From: Primula veris
Lineage: Eukaryota; Streptophyta; Magnoliopsida; Ericales; Primulaceae
NCBI GenBank assembly: GCA_963682055.1
Contig: OY821743.1
Coordinates: forward strand, 16,651,566-16,715,565
DNA: 64,000 bases
Reading direction: 5' to 3'
The position numbers and the translations under genes are program-made. A model generated the notes under the pieces. It was not told the origin of the DNA and did no database searches. It worked only from the letters and a program-made list of their open reading frames with translations. This document shows, one piece after another, positions 13,011 to 25,800 of this stretch (position 1 is its first letter; each line of letters opens with the position of its first letter).

Positions 13011-14884
13011 AATTCACTCATGTATATAGAGCTAAATAAGGAAAACTTTATATAATTTCTTTTGTGTCTACATGCGTTCAGGGACGATACCCCCATATGA
13101 CCAGGGTTACCATACCAAAACCACAATTTTGAAAAATAATTTTTTTTTATTAATATTTTTCATAATAACGCTCGAACTATCAGGACGGACTGGCGAACTC
13201 GATCTTGAAATGTATCTGCTAAGGCGTTCCTGGTGATCTCGACCGGGGACGACTAGATAGAAGGAGTTATATATACGGTATTTTGGCAAGCGTTTAAATA
13301 TTTTTTTTGACAACTCTTCCCAAAATTATATATTAGTAGTGCAATAACATGACATAATTTTGTATGTGCTGATAATATATAAGTAATACTTAAAAAATTA
13401 ACATATGCAAATGATTATAAAATACATTTTACATCAACTTATCATGTTGACACGTAACACATATCTTTAAAAAAAATTAAACAAAAATAATAATTAGAGT
13501 AATGGTGAGTGTAAACAAAATTTATAAAAGAATTTTTGGTGGTTAGTATTTTAATTGAAGTGAATATATTGAAATTGTGTAATAGATATTTAATTGTTCG
13601 TATATATCTATTATTTAATATACGTGTTTTTTTTCCAGATTTTTTTAAATATTTTTTCTACCTTCGCGTTTTAATATTTTTACTCGTTATACCTTGATTT
13701 TTTAAATTTAACTTTTGTATCTTTTGGCTTTGTATTTTATTTATTTTTTAGTCAATTTTAAAATGCTGAAATTTTCTACATATGACTGCACGTGACATTA
13801 CTGTTGTGAGTTTTTTTTGGAGTTTGAACAAAAATTGAAATAAAATACATTTTAATTAAGAAAGAAAGGTAAAAAAACGAATAAAAGATGGTTAAAAATG
13901 TATAAAAATTCAGGTTTTCCGTTTTTATACTTTAAAAAATATTATGCGTTTTTATTAATTTTAGGAACCCTACACATTTGGTTTTGGTTCCGTCCTTGCG
14001 TACGGTATTTTTTTTTCTCTTTATTTTTATATTCTTTTCGGTACAGTTGTTTTGAAAGGTTAAAACGTTTATAGTTAAAGATTAATTAGGACAGTCCTGT
14101 GTACCTAATAATTCCTGATATTTCGTTCGTTCGTTCAAATGTCATAGAATCCATGGATTTTCAAGTTGAAAATTGGAAATAATTATTAGGATGCAAGTGC
14201 CAACTTATTTGGATTTTTTTATGTTTTGGTTGTCCGGCATATATTAACCCTTTTTTTTTGTTGAGGAAATAACCTTGTAATACATCTTTCACCTCTAAAA
14301 ACCTTATAAAACTTTTTGCCAAATCAATTTAATGGATTTTTTCTTTGTCATGGGCGGAAAATGGATATTTTTACTTAAATTTTATGAACAAACAAGGGAT
14401 TTTACACGTAAGTCATGGAAAATAAAGTCCATTATGTACAGAGTTAAACAAGGCAAACAAACGTGGCTTCAACCTGGAGAAATACCAAGGCACAAGAGTG
14501 ATGAATCATCTACCACAAAAACACAAATGATACTTTTTTGTACTACAATTAAATTTAAAAAGACTTTTCAGAGAATATATCGTATACAAGATTTGGTTAA
14601 AAGATTAAACTGTATAGTATAAGCTGAACACGGATTAATGTTTGGGAAGTGCGAGCATCATATAGTAAGGTGATAACGAATATTAATTAAGTAGCTGTAG
14701 ATTTATTTTTATTATGTTCACCAACACAATATGCTTTGACCTGACCTATCCAAGTAGTGGTATGTATTCAATATATATCGATAAATAAGAACTGGCTCAC
14801 TTTTATTGCATAAAAACCCAAAAAAAATTGTTCCATGAGACATGGCCAATCATGTAGCAATTTTTGATAAAGCTCCTGCGTTAC
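13011..14884. other. AT-rich intergenic sequence left of the Tat element
   Basis: No supported gene. A 96-codon frame at 14332-14622 has no recognisable domain. A segment at about 14727-14766 (caatatgctttgacctgacc...) has a near-identical copy on the other side of the Tat element at about 33669-33710. The last five bases, gttac, are the left target-site duplication of the Tat element. Confidence 0.5.
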
Positions 14885-15436
14885 TGATAGAACATAAAAA
14901 TTAGACCCGAATATGTCTCTGAGTGAGAAACAACCCACCCATCATAGAGGGGTATCCAATGCTTAAATGAGTTATCACATACCTTTCTTTGAGAATAAGA
15001 GTGGATATTACTAAAAGCCCAAGCCCACTTAACTAGGGACTCATGTCTGAAAAATCCCATGAGATTGAGACATTTGTCAACATCCTATGAGGCATAATTG
15101 CCTATAAATAGCCAAGTATCCCCCCTAAGAAAGTGAACAGAAAATATATCTCAAAAATATAGAGAGAAGGAGAGAAAAGATAAAAACTTGTCAGAACGTA
15201 TCACATCAATAGCCAAACCGAGCAAGGTAAAGAATCGAGCACCGAAGAGAAGAGAAAGATCACGTTCAGGATCAAACAGCGAATCCGAGCATAAATATAG
15301 TGATAGAATTGTAGTCCGAACAATGTCAATTGCCGAATAAGAATAAAGATCAAGAAGTGTTCATCGTTTATTGTCAATTCATTATATATTAGTGTTGAAA
15401 AGCCTAACGACACCGAACAAAGTTATGGCTTTGTCA
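14885..15436 (+). repeat. Tat 5' LTR
   Basis: Begins tgatagaacataaa and ends ttatggctttgtca. A TATA box (tataaata) lies at 15103-15110 and should mark the U3/R region. It matches the 3' LTR at 536 of 552 positions by hand count, without gaps. Confidence 0.95.
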
Positions 15437-15438
15437 AA

Positions 15439-15456
15439 TGGCGCCGTCTCCGGGAA
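15439..15456 (+). promoter_or_regulatory. Primer-binding site, tRNA-Asp type
   Basis: tggcgccgtctccgggaa begins 2 bases after the LTR. It matches the complement of the 3' end of plant tRNA-Asp with one change (tct for tcg), the usual primer for Tat and Athila elements. Confidence 0.8.
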
Positions 15457-15516
15457 ACATCTAGTTCCCAACTAGTTTCGAAATCGAACACCAACGTTCT
15501 ACCAGATGAGCAACAA

Positions 15517-18500
15517 ATGGCAAACACCAACGAAGAAACTCGCCCAGAGGAAGTAGGCACATCGACAAACCAGGAAATCCCAGTCCACAAAGACGTATTA
15601 GCGCATCTCCTCAACATCAGAGACCGCTACGAAGCACTTCAGGTCGGATCCCGACTAACCATCTCTAACGTCCAAACAGAACAGAAAACCGATCAACCCC
15701 CACAAGTCGACGGTCATATCGACGAAAACCCTACAGACACTGAGGCAGAACTAACTCCATCCGCGACTAGGCGCGCAGAGACACCCTTAACGAACAACTG
15801 CCGCCTCAACAACGCAGGGCCAAGCTCAATGGCCCATCTGCCAGCAGCCTCGGTCAACTCCAGTCCCCAACGAGTTCATTTTCAAACGAATGAAGCCCAC
15901 CGGTATGGCATGCCCGACAACCCCATACTAGAACAGATAGTCCCATATCCAACCCCTCCACCGCGGATAATAACACCGTATACAGTGGAAATACAAACCC
16001 CTGTTCCCCAAGATAGGACTACGGCCGCACTGGGAAAGGCCGCCGAAAATCGCAATGCCCAGCTACAGGCCCAGCTGGCGGCATGCATATCGGCCATGGC
16101 AGCAGCCGGCGTCACAGTACCGCCAGTCCTACCAATCAATCCGCACACAAATCCCCGACGCGAAGAGGAAGATTCCGCTTACCGAGCGGTGATGGCGGTG
16201 ACAGGCCGACCTCATGAAACGGGGATACCCCGACAAGGGAAACCTATCCCAGGGATAACCCCGACGGTCTACGGTCACCAAGGCGGGCCTTCAAACGACG
16301 GGAAATACGCCGACCACAGGGTCATAGTCGGATACTATCCACAACACCCCCATGGGGGGTACACACCACACTACCCAGCACCGGACGACGCGTTCCAACA
16401 GGCTTGGGACGTATGCCAAGAGACTCCATGTACCAAGCAGATAACACGGTACCGAAATCCTGTGGGGTTCGTCATCCCCGAATTCAGGCTCTACGATGGA
16501 AGGAGCAGCCCCATCGATCACCTAAGACACTACAAAACGAGGATGGAGCTGTGGAGTGATGACAGTGCACTTATGTGTAAATTTTTCAAAAACAGTTTAG
16601 GTCAGGAAGCGTCTTCGTGGTATCATAATCTACCACGGGGGTCCATACGGAGCTGGACGGAGCTCCTCCGTGCGTACTCCACCCGATACGCCGCTCATAG
16701 GAAGAAGAAGGTCAACATTGAAACCCTTCTGAAAATGGCAATGCAACCGAATGAGAGGCTCCATGACTACTGCATACGCTTCATTGACGTGGCCAATCAG
16801 ATTCCGCAGTACGCCAATAACATAGCCATTCAAAACTTCATCAACTCCATTCCTAGCAGCTATTGGGCAAGAAGGAAGTTCATAGGCAAAAGCTTCCCGA
16901 CCACAGACGCTCTGCTAGCCTATTGTACCCACCTCACCGATAAGAACGAGGAAATGCGACTCCTTAACCGAACTCTGCCAAGAAGAGAGATGGTCCGAGA
17001 AGCACAAGTGGGCCGCAAGAGAGCCAAAAACAACCAGGGGGAAGCAATCAGACCGACCAGACGGGACAAAGGTCCCGAGGTCCATGACAGGGTAGAGCAA
17101 CCCCGAGAGCCCGAGCGCAAAACCCTCTAGCTTACATACCCGATGCCGAACAATGAGCCTAAACCGCTCCGGATCGCCTACCCCATGCCCCCCAAACCTC
17201 ATCAACAAGGTCGGTTCCCAGAAAGGGAGCGTCGAAACACCTTCGAACCGGTCGAGCTGCGATACACTTTCACCTTGTCGGCTGAAGATATCCTTAAGGA
17301 TATATGCAGAGAAAGTTGGTATTTCCGACCACAACCGTTCGCTACTCCCCCCAACCTGAGAGACTCCAAGCTCTTCTGCGCCTATCATGAGGATCACGTC
17401 CATTTCACCGAGCACTGCCGAAATCTGCAATGGAAGATGAACATGTGGGGTGATGCTGGGTACCTCAACAAGTTCATCAATGGCGCCGGGGACAAAGGCA
17501 AACAGCTGGCCATCGATGGAGCCGACAACCGACAAGGCAAAACAATTAACGTCGTGTATCTGTCCAGACCCAAGACCACTGAAGGGGAAAGGTCACAACA
17601 GCGGCAGCTGGCGCATTTTGGGTAGGTAGCCAAGGCGTCACAGACGTCAACTTCTAAGCGGCAGTGCACGCCACAGCGACGCCCACCCATTTCTTTCTCA
17701 GATCTTGACGAAGAAGGGGTGGTATACCCCCACGGGGACGCCATTAACCTCCGCGTCCAAATTGGCATTGACACGGTCAGCAGAGTGCTTGTCGATCAAG
17801 GAGCCTCTTGTGATATCATGTACAAAGAGCTCTTTGACAAGATGGAGCTCAAGCTACAAGATCTACGGCCAACCGACGTCACACTGATCAGGTTCATTTC
17901 CGAGACGACTAAACCATTGGGAAAGATCGTCCTAACTGTTACGACAGGATCTGTATCAGTCCCCGTAGAGTTCTTGGTGGTCAATGACAATTCAGGCCAC
18001 AATGCAATCTTAGGCCGACCATGGCTACATGCCATGCGAGCTATACCTTCGACATACCACCAAAAGGTGAAATACCCAAATGCTAGAGGGGAGGTCGAGA
18101 CGACCCGAGGATGTCAAGAGGATTCACGACGATGTGAGGACATCACTGCAGCTATGAAGAGGCAACTGGTTGTTGTCGAACAACCCACAAGCACGAGGAA
18201 GCTCCTCAACCAAATAGCCCGAACTGAGAGGGTGGTAGAGGAACAAGTGGGAGAGACGCTCCGAAAGGTGAGCATCCCTGATATGGATGAGGAACATTAT
18301 TTCCTCATCGGTGATAGCCTCCCCAAAGGAGATTCCGAGGAGCTGGAAGCATTCTTCTTCGATAACATCGATAAATTCGCTTGGAGTCCCAAAGACATGC
18401 CGGGCCTAGACCCAAAAACGGCATGTCACCACCTGAGTGTTAACGCCGAGTATAGGCCAATAGCTCAAAAGAGCAGGAAAGTATCCGTCCAACACAGGGC

Positions 18501-21483
18501 GTCCATAATTGCTGAAGTCCAAAAGCTATTGGAAGCCAGAGCCATCAGGGAAGTCTTCTATCCAAAGTGGTTATCCAATCCGGTCGTCGTCCCAAAGAAG
18601 AATGGAAAGGAGAGAGTCTGTATAGACTTCACCAATCTTAACAAAGCCTGCCCAAGGGACCACTTTCCCCTTCCAAGGATTGATCAACTGGTTGATGCGA
18701 CAGCGGGAGCATAACGGATGACCTTCCTTGACGCATACTCGGGATATCACCAAATCCCCCTCGCCCACGAGGATCAAGAAAAGACGTCGTTTATATCGTC
18801 TTTGGGAAACTATTGCTATACGGTAATGCCGTTCGGCCTGCGCAACGCGGGAGCAACATACCAAAGAATGATAACGAGGGTATGTCGAGAGCATATAGGG
18901 AAGACAATGGAGGTGTACATAGACGACATGGTCGTCAAAAGTGAAAGGGCCACATCCCACCTTCAAGACATTAGAGACGTTTTCCAAACATTGGGCGAGC
19001 ACAAACTGAAACTCAACGCAGGTAAGTGTGCCTTCGGCATTATCAAGGGAAAATTTTTGGGGCATCTGGTCAGCCGACGAGGAATAGAGGCTAATCCCGA
19101 TCAAATCACAGCTCTACGGAACCTAGCGGCACCCAAGAATAAGAAGCAGGTACAAGAGCTCACCGGAATGATGGCCGCATTGAGCAGGTTCATCAGTCGA
19201 TCCGCGGACAAGGGACGGCCATTTTTCGAATCACTCAGGAAGGATAGAAAATTCGTGTGGGATCCGGAATGTGAAGCTTCATTTAATAACCTCAAAGAGT
19301 ACTTAAGGACGCTGCCACTGCTAGTAAGGCCGGACAAAGGAGATATCCTGGCATGCTACCTAGCAGTTTCCACTACAGCCGTGAGCACGGTTATCCTAAG
19401 AGAAGAAGGTCGCGAGCAATTCCCGATCTATTTCGTTAGAAAAACTCTGGTCGAAGCCGAAACACGTTACCTACCATTGGAAAAGCTGTGCTTGGCATTG
19501 GTCGTTGCGACCAGAAAGTTGCCACACTATTTCATAGCTCATCAGGTCAAAGTATACACGAAATTCCACATCAAAGAATCGCTTCGACGGACGGACATTA
19601 GTGGCCGAGTGACCGCATGGGGGGTCGAACTATCCCAATTTCATATCGAGTTCGCACTCTGACATGCCATAAAGGGACAAATCTTGGCCGATTTCGTCGC
19701 GGAGTTCACCGAAGGGTATGACGAACCGTTGGCTATATCCCCACAATCACACTGTCAAATACATGTTGATGGGTCAGCCACCAAGGACAGATCAGGAGCA
19801 GGGATTGTCCTCAAGTCCAGTGAGGGCGCAGTCATAGAGAAAAGCATCAAATTGGGCTTCCGAGCTACCAACAATGAGGCAGAATACGAAGCCATGATAA
19901 ACGGCATGCTCATTGCCCGATCCCTCGGATGCTCCCATTTAACGGCGAGTTCAGACTCCATGCTGATCGTTAATCAAGCCATCGGCGAGTATCAAGCCAA
20001 AGATGACAGAATGATCCTCTACCAAGAGAAAGTCCAAAGTTTGATGGCCACCTTCGAACAGTGCGAGTTAATAAGAATCAATCGCACCGAGAACGCACAC
20101 ACCGACGCCCTGGCCACCCTAGCCTTGACATTAGCGTTGGCCAGCACACGGTCAATTACAGTGGAACTTCTGGAAACCCCAAGTATCACTAGAAGAATAG
20201 ACCGAGTAATGTCAATCCAATACGAGCTAGGGTGGATGGACGACATGATTCACTATTTAAAAGACGGGACGCTCCCGGCCGACAAGATAAAAGCGTTGAA
20301 GATTACAAGAGAAACACCTCGGTTCTGGCTTTCTGACGACGACAAACTCTACAAGTCCAGCTACCGAGGACCCCACCTTTTGTGCGTCCAACCCGAGCTG
20401 CAACTGCCAGTCTTGGAAGAAATCCACGAAGGATCATGTGGGGCACACATCAAAGGAAGATCCCTTGCTAACAAGGCGATCACCCAAGGATACTGGTGGC
20501 CTTATATCAAACGAGATGCCGACGTTTATGTCCAAAAATGCGACAAGTAGCAACGATTCGCCAAAATACCTCGGCTCCCATCATCTTTGATGGCTCCAGT
20601 ATCGGCTCCATGGCCATTCGCCCAATGGGCAATTGATATAGTCGGAAAACTTCCCAAGGCACCCGGCAGCGTCGAATATCTGATCATGGCCACGGACTAT
20701 TTCACCAAGTGGGTCGAGGCTAAGCCTCTCCGAGAAATTAAAGCCAGTAACGTCAAACAGTTCATTTGGGAGTATATTATCACTAGGTTCGGTATACCGT
20801 ACGCCATTGTCGCCGACAACGGCACCCAGTTCAAGGACGCCAAGCTACAGCTTTGGTACGAGGAACTCGGTATCCGGAAGTTCTATTCGACTCCGACATA
20901 CCCACAGGGTAACGGTCAAGCAGAAGTATCGAACCGAACTGTCCTAGATAGGATAACGACGACCCTGGAACAAGCAAAGGGGAGATGGCCCGAACGATTG
21001 CTCAACGTCTTATGGTCATGCCAAACTACGCCGAAAACGGGCACCAAGGAAACCCCTTTCAGCCTAGCGTACGGTGTAGAGGCCGTCATACCAACGGAAA
21101 TCGGGCTACCCACCCTCCGAACAACTTTAGTCGAACAGGGAAACAATGAACAAAGAATGAGAGAAGAACTCGACATGCTGGACGAGAAACGAGAGATGGC
21201 AGCCCTTACCCTAGCAAAGTATCAACAAAGCGTTAAGCAAACCTACGACAAGAGGGTGAAAGGAACCAAAGAGTTCAAGATAGGAGAACTGGTATTACGG
21301 CGAGTAACAGTCTATACCAGAAATGAGATACATGGAAAACTGAGCCCCACCTGGGAAGGCCCATACGAAATTGTCAAAAGAACAAGCCCAGTATCCTACA
21401 AGATCAAGAGCGTTCTGTTCGAAAACAGCAAAGGGGAGAAAAATTCTTGGAATGTAGCTAACCTGAAGAAGTACTACGTGTAA
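15517..21483 (+). pseudogene. gag-pol: Tat gag-pol polyprotein with five in-frame stops
   Basis: One frame of 1989 codons runs from ATG 15517 to TAA 21481-21483 without a frameshift. It is cut by stops at 17128 (TAG, codon 538), 17623 (TAG, 703), 18712 (TAA, 1066), 19660 (TGA, 1382) and 20548 (TAG, 1678). Domains in order: gag capsid core from about residue 323 (FRLYDGRSSPIDHL); a zinc-knuckle-like C-x2-H...H...C near 621; aspartic protease with VDQGAS at 759, the DQG variant usual in Tat; reverse transcriptase with LDAYSGY and catalytic YIDD at 1134; RNase H; archaeal-type RNase H (HVDGSA near 1417, NNEAEYEA, SDS); integrase with HHCC zinc site, catalytic D...DNGTQF...E (about 1705-1810) and a C-terminal GPYE module. 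The stop at 1678 stands where the last Cys of the HHCC site is expected. An intact product would package, copy and insert the element. Confidence 0.93.
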
Positions 21484-21600
21484 GCTAGCTTACCAGTACA
21501 GGTACTACCTTACCCTTGTTTTGTCATGACATTATCTATCGCTGTTGAATAAATGGAATATTTTGTCATGATGTCTAACAAATCCTCCAAGGGGGCATAC
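21484..21600. other. Spacer between pol and tandem array
   Basis: Short post-pol untranslated sequence. No motif recognised apart from tttgtcatga, which occurs twice (21521 and 21561). Confidence 0.5.
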
Positions 21601-22565
21601 GAAATTCCCAACATGGCATAAGGGCCTAGGAATATTATGAAATTCCCAAACGGTATGCCTAAGGATATGCCTAGGAATAATATGAAATTCCCAACATGAC
21701 ATAAGGGCCTAAGAATACTATGAAATTCCCAAACGGCATGCCTAAGGGTATGCCTAGGAATAATATGAAATTACCAACATAGCATAAGGGCCTAGGAATA
21801 CTATGAAATTCCCAAACGGCATGCCTAAGGGTATGCCTAGGAATAATATGAAATTCCCAACATGGCATAAGGGCCTAGGAATACTATGAAATTCCCAAAC
21901 GGCATGCCTAAGGGTATGCCTAGGAATAATATGAAATTCCCAACATGGCATAAGGGCCTATGAATACTATGAAATTCCCAAACGGCATGCCTAAGGGTAT
22001 GCCTAGGAATAATATGAAATTCCCAACATGGCATAAGGGTCTAGGAATACTATGAAATTCTCAAACGGCATGCCTAAGGGTATGCCTAGGAATAATATGA
22101 AATTCCCAACATGGCATAAGGGCCTAGGAATACTATGAAATTCTCAAACGGCATGTCTAAGGGTATGCCTAGGAATAATATGAAATTCCCAACATGGCAT
22201 AAGGGCCTAGGAATACTATGAAATTCCCAAACGGCATGCCTAAGGGTATGCCTAGGAATAATATGAAATTCCCAACATGGCAAAAGGGCCTAGGAATACT
22301 ATGAAATTTCCAAATGGCATGCCTAAGGGTATGCCTAGGAATAATATGAAATTCCCAACATGACATAAAGGTCTAGGAATACTATGAAATTCCCAAACGG
22401 CATGCCCAAGGGTATGCCTAGGAATACTATGAAATTCCCAAACGGCATGCCCAAGGGTATGCCTAGGAATACTATGAAATTCCCAAACGGCATGCCCAAG
22501 GGTATGCCTAGGAATACTAAGAAATTCCCAACATGGCATGTCTAAAAGAATGCCTAGGAATACTC
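21601..22565. repeat. 83-bp tandem array made of 38-bp and 45-bp half-units
   Basis: Units begin with gaaattccca at 21601, 21684, 21767, 21850, 21933, 22016, 22099, 22182, 22265 and 22348, exactly 83 bp apart. Each unit is an A half of 38 bp (with acatggcataagggcctagg) plus a B half of 45 bp (with aacggcatgcctaagggtatg). After the tenth dimer the B half alone repeats at 22431 and 22476, followed by an A/B hybrid at 22521. All minus-strand open frames here are shadows, because 83 is not a multiple of 3. Post-pol tandem repeats of this kind are known in Tat/Ogre elements and can seed satellite DNA. Confidence 0.95.
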
Positions 22566-22888
22566 AAGACCTCCAGCAAGCTGGAGGCATATCTGCAGGT
22601 ACCAACTGATCCATTACGCAAGGAACGAAGAAAGTAAGGAAACTAAGAATAAATCAAGCCCGCATTACGGAGGCAACCAATTACCAAGCAAAGAAAACAA
22701 AGAAAAAACAATCCAGTCAAGGAAATATCAACAAGACAATGAAAAGATCCAATACAGGAATAAAGGAATGAAACAAATAGTCCTCGCCCGCATTACGGAG
22801 GCAACAAGGTACAACCAACAATAAAGAAATTGATTTAATAAGAGCTACTACATGAGGAGCATGACGACAATTGACCGAGCTCGATCTC
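22566..22888. other. Spacer with a 19-bp direct repeat
   Basis: cccgcattacggaggcaac occurs at 22659-22677 and 22787-22805, 128 bp apart. Otherwise this is A-rich sequence, probably the 3' UTR and terminator region of the antisense gene that ends at 22889. Confidence 0.55.
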
Positions 22889-25800
22889 TTAGTCATCCGT
22901 CGCCGTATCCCCATCGGTCTCCTCGCCATCAAAACGCTCCTCAGAAATGAGGGCATCAAAGTTGGTCGTATGAGCATCAACGCATGTCAGTGTCTTAAGC
23001 CGCACGGAGAACTCAGCTCCTTTAGCGATCTCGTGAGCATCCGAGGCCGCTTTACGGCGAGCATCGTCGAAGGGAAGCTTACGAGCTTCGATCATAGCCG
23101 CAGAAGCATCGTATCTGGATCGGGACAGACGGAAATACTTCACCAACATATTGGCTTGGGTTACCAACGATTTTAGTTTACCGAGGTATTTTTCCTTTAC
23201 ACGCCAATATCGATCTAAACGACGCTCCTGAACCTCAACAACATGCTCGGAACGACGAACATATTCACGAAAAGAGGACGTCTGGGTTTTCAACTTGGCC
23301 CTAAGTCGGGCATACTGATCGAGCAACTTGACGTTTTTACCCATTAAAACGATGTAAGGCCAATTGGCATGCACTTCACTAGCCGCACCAGATGAGACCT
23401 CGTCCCGGGCAGCACCAGTAGGTCCTAGCCCAGGACTAACTAGGCATGGAGAACCAGCCTGGTGCAACGTAGTAGCATGTGCCTATAAAAAAAAATGGGG
23501 AAGAAGGGAAGAGATGAATATTCAACCGCAAATAAAGAAAAGACATGGAAGTAGAAAAACGAAGATTTTTATACAAGCTACAAGTAAAATGACAAAACAA
23601 GCTACTCAATCATTAATCCGATAACCCATTAACAGACGCTGAGGTCTCTACGGCATCAGCGAAATGAATATCTCGCAACGAGACAATTTGCGTCCCCAAA
23701 CGTTCCTGCACGACCGCATCCACTCAGTTCAAGGCAGCCGTGGTCTCAGTTACCCCGGCCATAGCATCAACCATGCGCTCTGCCCGGGCAACACCACGCA
23801 TCCCTTTTACATGCTCGAACACCTCTAATGCGCGACTTCGGGCCCAATACGCTTTGGCAAAGGATAGCAACAGGTCCGCGTATTCGAAAACGGCCCCTAG
23901 AACCAAGTTCAAGCTCGTCACCTGGCCTCGGGCTTCATCACGAGAGCGCCGAAGTGCACCAAGAAGCTCTTTAGCCTTATCCTTGTTTGCCGTATAGTGG
24001 GCGGTCTTCTTGCTGAACTTCTCTCCCAAGTCACGTAATCGAATCGACAAGTTTGAAATATGAATATTCAGACCCTCGATTTCACGATGAGCAGAATTCA
24101 GTTCAGAAGTTAGTGACGCCTTAGATCTTTCAAGACCATCTATAACATCGCCTACACTACGACTAGGCGAGGTCCAGACCACCATGGCAAGGGGGTTAAC
24201 AGGTACCTGACAAGATTTTGTTTTTACATCCTTCAAAAGACGACGACTCACAAACAAGGAAATTAACTAGGGAAACAAACAGAAAGAAAACGGAGCACCT
24301 ATATTATCACTTCCCAAAAGAATATCTTTCTAGTTACAAAAGAGACCCACAATTCGGGTACCAACAGATCCTACACTAAGCTACACAGAAAATACAAGTA
24401 AATGATGAAGGCTCCACCTGAGGGGATGCGGGTGGGGGAGTAACAGCAGCAGCAGACCGAGGAGTGGACGGGACCGACACGGAATGGGGACGGAGCGCTG
24501 TCGATGTCGTATGCCCTGGCAGCCGGGGGAGCTCCTCATCCCAAAAACTCGCCCAGTCTAGGGGTTTCGGCGGTGCACCTTGAGGACAGGGATACACCAA
24601 TTCCGACCATGCCCGGTCCGACAAAGGAACCTTCGCGAAATTGAGAGCACGAACATGAGCGCAAAAGACGGAAAAGTTAGCCATCATTGCAAACTTTGTC
24701 CGCTCCTCCGCTTGCGCCACTTTCAGAACAGCGACCTCGGATTTTTCGGCCTCCACGTCCTCCGCCATGAGCAGATTGTCTGCTTCTAATAGGTCGTACT
24801 TCTCGACCATAAGCTCCTTTTCAGCTTCCAGCTTCTCAACCTCCTCGGTCAGCCGTAGGTTATCCCTTACCATCCGATTTTTCTCCTCTGCCATTGCTTT
24901 ATTATCAGCAATCAGCCTCTCTTTCTCAGCCTCGAGCGCTGATAGCTGATCTCTTATTTTCCGAGCATTCTCCTTGACCATGGCCTTATTTTCGGCAATC
25001 AACTTCTCTTTCTCAGCTTCTAGCGCCGTCAGCTGATCCCTTAACACCACTGTACCCACGAAAGCCTGTAATCAAAAACATTAGATACCAACCAACTAAG
25101 GGCATAGCACACTACATAGCAAAAGACGTGCGAAACATACCCGAAGCACATCATTGTTGGCCTGCTCAATGACCGATACTATAGGCCGAACAGCCATTTC
25201 CTTTGCATCCTTGTAAAGCAGGGGCTCAAGAGCAGTGTATCCCATCCTTAAGGCTCGGGGTTTCTCCAGCAACTTACCCTTACACCGATCAATGTAACGG
25301 GTCATAGCGACCCCGTCCACCAACACCTTTTCAGGTCCCTCGGGAACCTCATCCTCATCATCCATCACAACCTCCACGGCAGTCTCTTTGCCGGCTTCCA
25401 CCTCCACCTCCTCCATCACATCCTTCTCCGAAGGACCAGTTTCAGGGGCCCTGCACTCACTCACATCCTCAGTACGGATGGGCGATATGACAGGCAGGCT
25501 CATTGTGTCCTCGTTCATGTTCACCAGGAGGTTGAGATGTCCGAATATATTTTCGAACGACCCCTAAAACACAATAATACCCATAGACCGGGCAAGAGCA
25601 AGGGTAACCAATGAAGAAGTCAGTAGCTGAAACAAGATAACAAATGAAGCGAAGAACAAGAGAATCAAAAGACAACAAGAGAATTAATATATATACACGT
25701 ACATCGACATTCGTAGAAGCCTCCTCGGTGGTATCACCTTGGGGAGAAGCAACCAACCCCACACCCGTGCCAACATCAGCAACCTCCTCGGTGACCGATG

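Noticed and set aside
15882..17774. Minus-strand ORFs opposite gag-pol, including one of 206 aa
   Set aside because: They mirror the high-GC gag-pol coding strand and show no domain.
17128..20550. Programmed stop readthrough as explanation of the gag-pol stops
   Set aside because: Five stops of three kinds scattered inside conserved domains, one replacing a zinc-binding residue, fit mutation and not programmed readthrough.
21671..22539. Series of 65-95 aa minus-strand ORFs with near-identical protein sequence
   Set aside because: They recur every 83 bp and are produced by the tandem array; the period is not a multiple of 3 and there is no start context or splice support.
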